Shown one piece after another: positions 1 to 8,101 of a stretch of DNA of 40,214 bases. The notes under the pieces are model-generated. The model saw nothing but the letters and a program-made list of their open reading frames with translations, ran no database searches and was not told where the DNA came from. The number at the start of each line of letters is the position of its first letter. Position 1 is the first letter of the stretch. The translations under genes and the position numbers were made by a program. This DNA comes from Lentisphaeria bacterium (lineage in GTDB: Bacteria > Verrucomicrobiota > Lentisphaeria > Victivallales > UBA1829): positions 1 to 40,214 of the forward strand of contig JAFVTF010000061.1 of assembly GCA_017503375.1 (NCBI GenBank). The letters are read 5' to 3'.

Positions 1-140
1 ATGTCTGAAAATTCTTGCAGAGATCTGAAAATGGAGCGTTTTCGGTGGTTACTCTTTGAGTAGCCACACTCAAACTACCATTTCCATCTCATCAGCAATC
101 TCTTTTCAGCCAAATTTTGCCGGACTTTTGAAATTACCTC
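1..140. repeat. Foldback MITE-like element, copy 1 (left end outside window)
   Basis: These 140 bases match 20168-20307 with a single difference (C/T near base 88). The other copy shows that the complete element is 165 bp with 18-bp terminal inverted repeats GAGGYAATTTCAAAAGTC. Here only the right terminal repeat (123-140) is visible; the left end lies beyond the window. The two arms are imperfect inverted copies of each other across the whole element. It has no coding capacity of its own. The right terminal repeat contains the stop codon of the neighbouring minus-strand esterase gene. Confidence 0.85.
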
Positions 141-904
141 TCTTTGAACATCCACTCCAAAGCTGTTTGGATTTCAGTATCCCAGAACGCCCAGTTGTGA
201 ACACCCGGACGTTCATTGTAAGTCAGATCATACCCCAGTTTTTGAAGCATGTCTCTGTATTCCACGTTGACGGAATAGAGGAAATCTTCAGTTCCGCATC
301 CCATGTAAAGACGGGGTTTTTCTTTTCCGGATTCTGCGAGTTCTTTTGCTTTTCCCGCTAGATCATCTTCTGTTCCGGCGAGAGCTTCCCGTTTGCCGAA
401 AATATAAGCATATTCTGTCGGATTGGTTTCTTCCAGCCAGCGGTTTTCAAAGGAACCGGAAAAACTGGCAGCGGCGGCAAACCGTTCCGGATGATTGAAC
501 GCAAGTTTGAAAGCACCGTAACCGCCCATGGAAAGTCCGGCGACATAAGTATCTTCTTTGCGGTCAGAGACATTGAAGAACTTCTGAACCAGAGCGGGGA
601 GTTCTTCAGAGAGAAAATCCCAGTAACGCATCTGGGGATTGCAATTCCGGTAAAAACTGCGTCCTGCACAGGGCATGATAACGGCAATTCCCAGTTCGGA
701 AACATAGCGTTCCACGTTAGTGCGGCGTCCCCAGATGGTATGGTCATCGCTCATTCCGTGGAGCAGATAGAGAACGGGAGTTTTTCCGGAAGTTTCTTTT
801 CCGGACATTCCGATTTGAGTTGTTGTATTCTGCGGAAGAATCGCTGCAAATTCTGTAGAAATCCCCAGCGTTTCTGAATAAAAATCACATTTGATAAAGG
901 CCAT
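134..904 (-). CDS. Esterase of the esterase D / antigen 85-like alpha/beta hydrolase family
   Basis: The 256-residue product is a probable carboxylic ester hydrolase with a serine-histidine-aspartate triad. The sequence shows the oxyanion region LYLLHGMSDD near residue 47, the nucleophile elbow GLSMGGYGA (Ser about 124), a candidate acid in GCGTEDF and the C-terminal histidine in PGVHNWAFW. Length fits the family. No signal peptide is evident, so it is probably cytoplasmic. It follows the pepD-like gene by 16 bp and is probably co-transcribed with it. The last codons (E-R-stop) run into the terminal repeat of the MITE at 1-140, so insertion probably reset the C-terminus. The natural substrate is unknown; related enzymes act on acyl esters of sugars or on S-formylglutathione. 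Confidence 0.82.
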   Translation of the reverse strand: MAFIKCDFYSETLGISTEFAAILPQNTTTQIGMSGKETSGKTPVLYLLHGMSDDHTIWGRRTNVERYVSELGIAVIMPCAGRSFYRNCNPQMRYWDFLSEELPALVQKFFNVSDRKEDTYVAGLSMGGYGAFKLAFNHPERFAAAASFSGSFENRWLEETNPTEYAYIFGKREALAGTEDDLAGKAKELAESGKEKPRLYMGCGTEDFLYSVNVEYRDMLQKLGYDLTYNERPGVHNWAFWDTEIQTALEWMFKER

Positions 905-919
905 TTTTGTATTCCTTGA

Positions 920-2353
920 TTATAATGCTGCCGCCCGTTCTATGAGAGTGCGGAGCAGTTGGTTGAATTCTTCATAGTGTTCCAGATGCAGACGTTCCTG
1001 TTCGGTGTGGATTTCATCTTCTTCCGGACCGAAAGATATGATTTGCAGAGCAGGATTCTTCTTTGCGAAAGCCCCTGTTTCCAGACCGGCATGAAGCGCA
1101 TAGATTCCCGGCTGATTTCCGAAAATTTCCTGATGGATTCCGCTTGCAAATCTGATTGGTCCTGATTCCGCATTTGCCGGCCATCCGGGATAGATGCCGC
1201 TGATTGATATGTGCGGATTCAGCGGGGCAAAATGATTGCGGATGAGTTCCGTCATATTTTCCCGTGCAGAATCTTCCAGACTCCGTTGGCTTGTATGAAC
1301 CGTTATAAGCCCGTTCTCTGTGTGAACCGATGCAAAGTTGCTGCTGGTTTTTACAATATTCAGTTTAGAATCCTGTTCAAAAACTTCATTGGGGACGGTT
1401 GCAGTCAGTTTGATAAATTGACTCATCAGTTCAGGTTCGATTACCGTTTCCGGAACGGGAATTTCTGCAATTCTGATATGATAGTTTTCCGGAGCATCGA
1501 ATGTTTCTGCACTTTCTTTCCGGAAATCCTCTGCGGCTTTTTCAAGCTGTTCAAATGTCAGCTGAGAAACAATTTCTGCAACTGCATCAGCCGGAATTGC
1601 ATTATCGGCGGAACCTCCATTCAGAGAAGAAACCGTGCTGCAGCCGATTTTCTGCAGAAATTGACACAGCAGGATCAATGCATTTCCGCGTTTTTCATGG
1701 ATTCTCACGCCGGAATGACCGCCTTTGAGACCGCCCAGCTGAATAGAAAAAGCATTACCGTCAGTTTTTTTTACCGCAAACGGGATTTCAAAGGAAAGTC
1801 TTGCGCCTCCTGCACAGCCGATGCAGAAGTTATGATAATCACCGGAATCCAGATTGAATAGCCAATCACCTTCCAGCATTTCCGGGTCGATTTCATTTGC
1901 ACCGATCAAACCGATCTCTTCCGAGATCGTAAATACCCCGGAGAGAGGTCCGGCTTTCAGTTCCGGATCAAAAAGGATTGCCAGGGCAGAAGCGGCCCCT
2001 GCGCCGTTATCTGCACCGAGTGTTGTTCCATCGGCATGAAGATAGCCGTTTTCTTCGATCAGTTTTATGGGTTGGGTTGTGAAATCAAACTCTTTTCCGG
2101 GTGCTGCTTTCGGCACCATGTCCAGATGTCCCTGCAGTATGATGCGGGGTGCATATTCCAACCCCTTTGCAGCAGGACGGTCGATCCGGAGATTTCCGGC
2201 AGAATCCATTTTTGCAGCAAATCCTTTTTTTTCAGCCAGTGCTTTCAAGGTTTCAGCCAGTTGTTTTTCATGTCCGCTCGGATGGGGAATGGAACAGATC
2301 AAGCCAAAGTAATAGAGCGCATCTTTGTGCTGTCTGTTTTCATAAAAGTTCAT
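920..2353 (-). CDS. pepD: Aminoacyl-histidine dipeptidase (PepD-like, M20 family)
   Basis: The product is a 477-residue cytosolic di-zinc dipeptidase of the PepD/carnosinase-like M20C group, expected to hydrolyse Xaa-His and related dipeptides. Visible metal and catalytic motifs are GHLDMVP (His76, Asp78), GADNGAG (bridging Asp115), SEEIG (Glu145, Glu146), LDSGDY and, near the C-terminus, LHAGLETG. The central lid domain carries GGLKGGHSG. Length is right for PepD (about 480-490). The start codon overlaps the stop of the upstream DUF4886 gene by four bases (ATGA), indicating translational coupling. The second M20 protein in the window (13629-14687) is a shorter ArgE/DapE-type enzyme and not a close duplicate. 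Confidence 0.88.
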   Translation of the reverse strand: MNFYENRQHKDALYYFGLICSIPHPSGHEKQLAETLKALAEKKGFAAKMDSAGNLRIDRPAAKGLEYAPRIILQGHLDMVPKAAPGKEFDFTTQPIKLIEENGYLHADGTTLGADNGAGAASALAILFDPELKAGPLSGVFTISEEIGLIGANEIDPEMLEGDWLFNLDSGDYHNFCIGCAGGARLSFEIPFAVKKTDGNAFSIQLGGLKGGHSGVRIHEKRGNALILLCQFLQKIGCSTVSSLNGGSADNAIPADAVAEIVSQLTFEQLEKAAEDFRKESAETFDAPENYHIRIAEIPVPETVIEPELMSQFIKLTATVPNEVFEQDSKLNIVKTSSNFASVHTENGLITVHTSQRSLEDSARENMTELIRNHFAPLNPHISISGIYPGWPANAESGPIRFASGIHQEIFGNQPGIYALHAGLETGAFAKKNPALQIISFGPEEDEIHTEQERLHLEHYEEFNQLLRTLIERAAAL

Positions 2354-3201
2354 TTTTTCACCTGTTTGAATTCTTTGACTGCTTCATCTGCCAGTTTCCG
2401 CATAACTGCGGCATCATCATTGGAGATCATTTCCGGAACGAACTTGATTTCTTCTGCTGAGCGTTCAAAGAGGAATGCAAACCAGACGCATGTCTGAAGA
2501 TATCTTCCGCGGGCATTGAGATGAATTAAATCCATACCGATTTTCATATCCCCTTCGGGTGTTTTTCTCCAGTAAGCAGTACCAACAGGTTCATCAGCCA
2601 TGGGCGGAAGGTCCGGCCAGCGCAATCCGGAGATTTGTACCGGATCATAATCCGTAAACTGGAAAGGACGGAGTTTCCGCAGTTTCTGTACTGCATAACC
2701 GGAGGGGATGATCCGCAGATTCAAGGTTTCCGCAAGACGGGTATAACATTCTGTCAGCCGCTCATACATTCCGGTCTGATCGAATCCCCAGGCACCATCC
2801 GGACGGATTCTGGGGTCGTATGGATGATATGCCCAGGTCTGCTGAATCAGAATTTCCGCACCGGGAGCATATTTTTTTACATAATCGTGAATATCCTGAG
2901 CAAAGGGAAGATAAGTGCTCCAGTTCCAGCTTGCATGACTGGCCTGCTGTATCGTCACATAATCCCATTCCGTTTTGGAAAGCGTATCTCTCAACTTGTA
3001 ACCGCCGTTGTAAATCCGGCAGATTTCAGACTGCTCTTCTGCGGAAATATAGCTCCAGTGCCGTTCCAGTTCACAGCCTCCGAAGTTGGCACGGTGAAAT
3101 TTCAGTTCACATCCGGCTGATGCCGCTGCCAATGGAAAAAACTCTGCCAGGCTGTCTGTAAAACTGTTTCCGATCGTCAATACATTTACGCTGTCTTTCA
3201 T
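2350..3201 (-). CDS. DUF4886 / SGNH-hydrolase-like protein
   Basis: The 283-residue product resembles DUF4886 proteins of the SGNH/GDSL hydrolase fold. Block I is seen as TIGNSFTDS near residue 10 (Ser nucleophile) and a C-terminal D-x-x-H pair as MDLIHLNARGR near residue 225. This suggests an esterase or deacetylase, often associated with carbohydrate substrates. No clear signal peptide is present. An AGGAGA ribosome-binding site lies ten bases before the ATG. The gene is 53 bp downstream of larE and overlaps pepD by four bases, so it may either extend the lar transcript or head its own. The substrate cannot be deduced. Confidence 0.7.
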   Translation of the reverse strand: MKDSVNVLTIGNSFTDSLAEFFPLAAASAGCELKFHRANFGGCELERHWSYISAEEQSEICRIYNGGYKLRDTLSKTEWDYVTIQQASHASWNWSTYLPFAQDIHDYVKKYAPGAEILIQQTWAYHPYDPRIRPDGAWGFDQTGMYERLTECYTRLAETLNLRIIPSGYAVQKLRKLRPFQFTDYDPVQISGLRWPDLPPMADEPVGTAYWRKTPEGDMKIGMDLIHLNARGRYLQTCVWFAFLFERSAEEIKFVPEMISNDDAAVMRKLADEAVKEFKQVKK

Positions 3202-3254
3202 AGATACAAATCTCCTGTTTTATGAAAATCCTCAAGTAATGTAGCAGATAACGA

Positions 3255-4085
3255 TTATTTTTTCAATCCATCTGTTGAAAAATTATCAAAACTTCCGCTG
3301 CGGTATCCGGACGGATCAATGGTGATTTTTTCAAATCCGGCAGCCTGCAGAACCGGGATAATCAAATCTTTCTGCTCCAAGAGTGCCGGAATCCGGTCGG
3401 ATGAAACTTCAATTCTTGCAGAATCTTTTTCCATACGGAGGCGGATCTCTTCCGCATCCGGGAGAAATCGGCGGATTATTCCCTCGCCCTCCGAAACCTT
3501 CTGTATCTTTTCCGGTGTGAGTTCCATTCCATAATCAAAACGTGTGGCAAGACATGGCGAAGCCGGTTTTTCTGCCGTGATCAGCCCCAATTCCCGGGAA
3601 ACTGCACGGACATCCGATTTGGAAAAACCGCTTTCTGCCAACGGAGAACGTATTCCAAGTTCCCGGATCGCTTTCTGTCCGGGACGGTATTTCTCAAAAT
3701 CATCTGTATTTGTCCCGTCAAAAACATATTTCATTCCGTTTTCTGCCGCAAAAGCAAGAATTCCGGAAAAGAAATGTTTTTTGCAGAAGTAACACCGCTC
3801 CCGTGAGTTGAATCTGATTTCCGGAATGGAGAGCGGATCATAATGCAGAACTGTAAACGGAACAGAATATTGTTCTGCCAGTATCTTGGCTTCCTGCAAT
3901 TCAGATTCCTTTTGAAATGGAGAATACATCATCACTGCCGCCGCCGGAAACATCTTTTTCCGACGGAGCAGGGAAAGTACCGCAAGCAGAAGCGCACTGT
4001 CGGTTCCCCCGGAGAACCCCAGAACAATCCCTTCCTGACAGCAGGGTTCAACATTGCGGATCAATCTGTCAAGCTGTTCAGACAT
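3255..4085 (-). CDS. larE: LarE, sulfur transferase of nickel-pincer cofactor synthesis
   Basis: LarE inserts sulfur into pyridinium-3,5-biscarboxylic acid mononucleotide to make the dithio form of the nickel-pincer cofactor. The PP-loop ATP site is GFSGGTDSALL (residues 23-33) and the conserved cysteine is in ASPCLATR (Cys178), near the position of the sacrificial Cys176 of Lactobacillus plantarum LarE. Two further cysteines form a CYFC motif (Cys98, Cys101). The start at 4085 is preferred over the in-frame upstream ATG at 4139. It has an AAAGGA ribosome-binding site, overlaps the larC stop by only eight bases, and gives 276 residues, normal for the family. It is the last gene of larBCE. Confidence 0.9.
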   Translation of the reverse strand: MSEQLDRLIRNVEPCCQEGIVLGFSGGTDSALLLAVLSLLRRKKMFPAAAVMMYSPFQKESELQEAKILAEQYSVPFTVLHYDPLSIPEIRFNSRERCYFCKKHFFSGILAFAAENGMKYVFDGTNTDDFEKYRPGQKAIRELGIRSPLAESGFSKSDVRAVSRELGLITAEKPASPCLATRFDYGMELTPEKIQKVSEGEGIIRRFLPDAEEIRLRMEKDSARIEVSSDRIPALLEQKDLIIPVLQAAGFEKITIDPSGYRSGSFDNFSTDGLKK

Positions 4086-5271
4086 CCTGTTCCTTTGCGA
4101 GCCGTGCCGCTTCGGAAAAAATCTCCTGATATGCCGCACCGGTTTCTTTGACCGCTTCTTTCACACTCTCAAATTCGGGATAGTACCGGACAATATCTTC
4201 ATAACTGCAACGTTTGACATTAATTGTTCCGTATACTGTTTTCACCGGAATGATTTTCCGGGCCATACAAACACGTTCCACCCGGTATTTCCGTAAACCA
4301 ATGGAAGTGGTACAACGGAATACCGTTTTTTCAATTTCCGGCAAATCCGGTTCCGCTGCAATAATTTTCAGCATGACTGCCGGCCGGTTTTTCTTCATGC
4401 TGCAGGGTATGCAGGAAACGTCTTTTGCCCCGGCCTCCAGCAGTTCTTCCATTGCCAGTCCGATCATTTCGCCTGTGGAATCATCAATATTGCTTTCGAG
4501 AACATAAATCTGTTCCGGGTCAGTTTTTACGGAAAGCAGCATTGCCCGCAGCATATTCGGGCGTCCGAAATCACGTTTCCCCAAACCGATCCCGATTTTT
4601 TCAATGGTATATTCTTCCGGTAAAACAGAATCCGTCCGCAGGGCAGCTGCAATGGCAATTCCGGTCGGAGTGATCATTTCCCCTTTTGTATCTGTTATTC
4701 TCAATGGAATTCCGGATGCTTGAGCTATATTTACAACTGCTGGAACGGGAACCGGCAATTCTCCATGCTGACAATGTACAGTTCCGGACCCTTCGGTAAG
4801 TCCGGTGACAATACATTTTTCTATTCCAAGATCATCAATCAGGACAGCTGCGGAAACGATATCCACGATGGAATCCACTGCGCCCACTTCATGAAAATGC
4901 ACTTCCTCCACGGAACATCCGTGAGCTTTCGCTTCCGCTTCAGCAACGATACGGAAGATTTTCTCTGCCAGTTCTTTTGCCTTTGCAGGAAGAACAGCAT
5001 GTTTCAGAATCGCCTGAATATCTGAAAGATGTCTGTGAAAATGATGACCATGATGTTCATGATGATGTTCATGATGCAGAATCACATTGAAATCACACCC
5101 ATCCAGACCGTAAGTTTTTTTTCTGGAAATTTCATAATCGAATTCATCCAGGTGCAAATTCTTCAAACATTGAGCCAATTTTTCCGGATTTCCGCCCAGA
5201 TCAAGCAATGCCGCAACAGTCATATCTCCGGAAATCCCTGAGGCTCCCTCCAAAAATAATATTCTGCCCAT
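4078..5271 (-). CDS. larC: LarC, nickel-inserting cyclometallase
   Basis: LarC uses CTP to insert nickel into the pincer nucleotide. The 397-residue product begins with the conserved LEGASGISGDM segment and carries a histidine-rich stretch around residues 65-85 (repeated HHEHH-type pairs), the usual nickel-binding loop of the LarC1 half. The LarC2 half follows (VLESNIDDSTGEMIG). In L. plantarum, larC is split and joined by frameshifting; here it is one continuous frame. The start at 5271 overlaps the larB stop by one base (TGATG) with AAAGGA upstream. An in-frame ATG at 5304 would lie inside larB and lacks support. Confidence 0.92.
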   Translation of the reverse strand: MGRILFLEGASGISGDMTVAALLDLGGNPEKLAQCLKNLHLDEFDYEISRKKTYGLDGCDFNVILHHEHHHEHHGHHFHRHLSDIQAILKHAVLPAKAKELAEKIFRIVAEAEAKAHGCSVEEVHFHEVGAVDSIVDIVSAAVLIDDLGIEKCIVTGLTEGSGTVHCQHGELPVPVPAVVNIAQASGIPLRITDTKGEMITPTGIAIAAALRTDSVLPEEYTIEKIGIGLGKRDFGRPNMLRAMLLSVKTDPEQIYVLESNIDDSTGEMIGLAMEELLEAGAKDVSCIPCSMKKNRPAVMLKIIAAEPDLPEIEKTVFRCTTSIGLRKYRVERVCMARKIIPVKTVYGTINVKRCSYEDIVRYYPEFESVKEAVKETGAAYQEIFSEAARLAKEQDV

Positions 5272-5969
5272 CAGTTTTTTCCTTTCATCCTGAGAATACG
5301 GCATGCGAGTACTGCGGCTCCGAATCCGTTATCTATATTCACCACTGACATACCTTCCGCACAGGAATTCAGCATGGCAAGCAGGGGAGCAATACCTTCA
5401 AAACCGGCTCCGTAACCGATACTGGTAGGGATTGCAATCACAGGAGCTTCCGTCAATCCTGCCACAACACTGCCTAATGCCCCTTCCATTCCCGCTGCAA
5501 CGATTACAATATCGGCTTTTCTGATTTCATCTATATGGGAAAGCAGTCTGTGCAGCCCTGCGACGCCGACATCATAGAAACGTTTGACTTCCGCACCGAG
5601 GAATTCGGCTGTTCCGGCGGCCTCTTCTGCTGCCGGAATATCTGCGGTTCCTCCTGTGCAAATCGCAATTTTTCCCGGAAGAACAGAACGTTTGCCCCAT
5701 TCGGAACAGACCAATCCGGATTGCTGATCCCAGACAACAGAAATCTGTTCTTTTTTCAGATGTTCTGCCTGTTCTGCGGAACACTTTGTTCCCAGTACCG
5801 CTATGTTTTCCTCTTGAAATGCCTTGAGGATCGTTGCCAATTGTTCTTTTGTTTTTCCCGGACAGAATACGGTTTCGCTTTGTCCGGTCCGCTGTGAACG
5901 GCTGAGATCGAGTTTCGCAAATCCAAGTTCTTTGATCTTATCCATAAAAAACCTGCTGTTGTCATTCAT
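5271..5969 (-). CDS. larB: LarB, P2CMN synthase (carboxylase/hydrolase)
   Basis: LarB carboxylates and hydrolyses nicotinic acid adenine dinucleotide to give pyridinium-3,5-biscarboxylic acid mononucleotide, the first step of nickel-pincer cofactor synthesis. The 232-residue protein has the LarB N-terminal part (KLDLSRSQRTG, FCPGKTKEQ). From about residue 100 it has a PurE/AIR-carboxylase-like domain with CTGGTADIPAAEEA, VVAAGMEGALGSVVAGL and IAIPTSIGYGAGF. It is first in larB-larC-larE. The ATG at 5969 is used although its ribosome-binding site is weak; an ATG at 5945 preceded by AGCAGG is a possible alternative. No larA (lactate racemase) is present in the window. Confidence 0.9.
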   Translation of the reverse strand: MNDNSRFFMDKIKELGFAKLDLSRSQRTGQSETVFCPGKTKEQLATILKAFQEENIAVLGTKCSAEQAEHLKKEQISVVWDQQSGLVCSEWGKRSVLPGKIAICTGGTADIPAAEEAAGTAEFLGAEVKRFYDVGVAGLHRLLSHIDEIRKADIVIVAAGMEGALGSVVAGLTEAPVIAIPTSIGYGAGFEGIAPLLAMLNSCAEGMSVVNIDNGFGAAVLACRILRMKGKN

Positions 5970-6098
5970 TTTTCAACTGAATATAGCACAGGAAAAGCAG
6001 ATTTCAAACAGATACAGAAAAAACGCCCGGATTTTTCGTTACTCATTCTTCCCGGGAAAAGAATGAAAACAAAAACGGATAACATGAGCTGACCCTTA

Positions 6099-6126
6099 TT
6101 GAAAAAAATTTTTCCCCTGCTATATT
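6099..6126 (+). promoter_or_regulatory. Predicted sigma-70-type promoter for the metallophosphoesterase
   Basis: TTGAAA (6099-6104) and TATATT (6121-6126) are separated by 16 bases. They lie 55 bases before the ATG at 6181 in an AT-rich spacer. AAAGGA upstream of the ATG is the likely ribosome-binding site. The same hexamer pair recurs before the res gene. Confidence 0.5.
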
Positions 6127-6180
6127 AGGAGGGGAAACAACCTTTGTTGAGAACAAAATTGAAAAAGAAAGGATTTTTTC

Positions 6181-7881
6181 ATGATGAAATTTTTGAAAAG
6201 TACGCTTCACTGGTTCTGGAAATATTATATTGTTCCGGCTGACCATGAACTGAAAGAAAATGAAATTATTGACGGTCAGATTGTTCTTGCAGACGGTTCA
6301 ATTGTCAAATCAAACAAATTTTCTTTTTCAGAGGATTTTCAGGTCAATTTCTGCGGAAAAGTTGCACCGACAGAAAAAGTTGTTATTACCGGAGGATTCA
6401 TTGCAGATCATGAAGGTTCCATCTTTACGGGAATGGCTGTTGCAAGTCTCTGGAATTTCCGTTTTAATGGTCAGATGAAAATCAATGGCTGGAAAATCGG
6501 AAACAATGAATATCCGCTTCAATTCAATAACCATATAGCAGAGCTGGATTACAAACCCGGACGGAATCAGGTCATTTTCGAGGTCAAGGGAAACCCGAAT
6601 GATATGCTCCTGATGTTCAAAATCATGGAAAATATCCCGAAACTTTCTATGAAATACGGACCTTTCGTTTCTTTCCCGGACAGCAGCGAAAACGCGGTTT
6701 CTGTTATTTTTGCCGGAACCCGGAATGCGCCCGCTGCTGTGGATTACAGAGAAGCCGGAACAGAAAAATGGACCCGCATATATGACAATCTGGGCGGACA
6801 GATGCGGCATGACAGACCAATGCATCATATCCGGCTGGAAGATCTGAAACCGGATTGTAATTATGAATACCGGGCTGTTCTGATAGATGATTACAGAGGT
6901 TTGGAAGAGCTGATTCCGGAAAGAATCGAAACCTTCCGCACTGCTCCTCAGGGAAATAAACCGTTTTCATTTCTGTTGACTGCTGATTTACAGAACGTTC
7001 CGGCACGGATGGAATATATGAAGAAAATGTTCGGTGAAAATGCCCCGTTCTCACCGGATTTCTTTGTTTTTGCCGGAGACCTTTACTGGACAAGCAACTA
7101 TGATAAATCAATTATGGATGAGTTCGTGGAACCTTACCGGGAGTGCACTGACAATAAACTTCCCCTTGTCATGGTTCGCGGAAATCATGAAATCTACGGT
7201 AAAGAATCCAATCATTATTTCGATTATTTCACTCCGCCCTGCGAGGGAAAAGAAGGATATTACATGTACCGCTGGGGCGATACCTGTTTTATCGTGCTTG
7301 ATTTTTGCGACGATGACGGATGGATGCCGCCTCCCAGCACACGGCAGTTTCATGATTTTGAACCCTATCTCGCTGCAGAAGCAAAATGGCTGAAAAAAGC
7401 GGTGGAACTTCCCATCTGCAAAGATGCAAAATACAGAATCGTTCTGGCGCACGGAGTTCCGGTCGGAGATTATTGGGATTATATGCCGAATCATGTCCGG
7501 CAGGTCATTGACCCGGTTTTCGGCGGCGCGAATCCCAAAGTACAGATTCATCTGTGGCTTGGCGGACATATTCACCGTCCGTTCCGCAGTATTCCGCTGA
7601 AAAACAGCTGTTATTCCATGATTGCTCCGGAAAAGTTTGTCAAACCTCATCCGAAAGTCGGAGTCAATTACAATTTCCCTGTGGCAATAACCGGTGGCCC
7701 AATCGCAACGCTTCCGGCAAATATGCAATTTACATCATTTTTCGTGGAAGTTGCTCCGGATGGAATCTCTGTCCGCAGCTATGACCGGGATTGCAAAGAA
7801 TACGATTCCTTCCGCATCGCTCAGGATGGGAGCGTTACGGATGGCGAACGCAGCAGCGAATTCAAATATTACGAATATTAA
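6181..7881 (+). CDS. Calcineurin-like metallophosphoesterase (purple acid phosphatase-like)
   Basis: This 566-residue protein is a predicted binuclear-metal phosphoesterase. A beta-sandwich N-terminal part (about 180-250, with the PAP-type segment ending in YEYRAVLIDD) precedes the catalytic domain. Metal-binding motifs run in family order: TADLQN (about 265), AGDLYW (297), RGNHE (333), LAHG (421) and GGHIHR (460). The first motif is D-x-Q rather than the commoner D-x-H, as in some members of the superfamily. There is no convincing signal peptide. It is transcribed alone, divergent from larB and convergent with the hydrolase at 8102-9037. The substrate (phosphomonoester, nucleotide or phospholipid head group) is not visible. 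Confidence 0.82.
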   Translation: MMKFLKSTLHWFWKYYIVPADHELKENEIIDGQIVLADGSIVKSNKFSFSEDFQVNFCGKVAPTEKVVITGGFIADHEGSIFTGMAVASLWNFRFNGQMKINGWKIGNNEYPLQFNNHIAELDYKPGRNQVIFEVKGNPNDMLLMFKIMENIPKLSMKYGPFVSFPDSSENAVSVIFAGTRNAPAAVDYREAGTEKWTRIYDNLGGQMRHDRPMHHIRLEDLKPDCNYEYRAVLIDDYRGLEELIPERIETFRTAPQGNKPFSFLLTADLQNVPARMEYMKKMFGENAPFSPDFFVFAGDLYWTSNYDKSIMDEFVEPYRECTDNKLPLVMVRGNHEIYGKESNHYFDYFTPPCEGKEGYYMYRWGDTCFIVLDFCDDDGWMPPPSTRQFHDFEPYLAAEAKWLKKAVELPICKDAKYRIVLAHGVPVGDYWDYMPNHVRQVIDPVFGGANPKVQIHLWLGGHIHRPFRSIPLKNSCYSMIAPEKFVKPHPKVGVNYNFPVAITGGPIATLPANMQFTSFFVEVAPDGISVRSYDRDCKEYDSFRIAQDGSVTDGERSSEFKYYEY

Positions 7882-7890
7882 AATAAAAAA

Positions 7891-8093
7891 GCTTTGTTCC
7901 CGATATGGGTTGGCAAATCCTTCTACTATTTAACTTTATTGAGACGGCATTTTGATTTTTGCGATGCAAAAATCAGAATGCCGCAAATAGGTTTCAAAAA
8001 GGATGATGGGGTTCGGGGAAGAAGGGAAAAAATTTCCTCAAAAGTTTTTCCCTTCTTCCCCGATCACAAAACAACCTTTGTTGGGAACAGAGC
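7891..8093. repeat. Long palindromic element, family A copy 1
   Basis: A 203-bp element is bounded by inverted ends GCTTTGTTCCC (7891-7901) and GGGAACAGAGC (8083-8093). It has a 39-bp palindromic core (7945-7983) and, in one arm, a strong extra hairpin (8014-8062, 13-bp GC-rich arms). It fills nearly all the space between two convergent stop codons (7881 and 8102), so it may serve as a bidirectional terminator. Related copies are at 19469-19615 and about 20521-20653; copy 3 matches the reverse complement of this one. Confidence 0.8.
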
Positions 8094-8101
8094 TTTATGT
8101 T

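Noticed and set aside
56-361. 101-residue plus-strand frame at the left edge
   Set aside because: It runs through the MITE and antisense to the esterase, has no ribosome-binding site and resembles no family.
4086-4139. Upstream start for LarE
   Set aside because: It adds 18 basic residues absent from the family and lies within larC without a ribosome-binding site.
4981-5090. Histidine-repeat DNA in larC as a sequencing error or slippage site
   Set aside because: The frame stays open and His-rich loops are normal in LarC.
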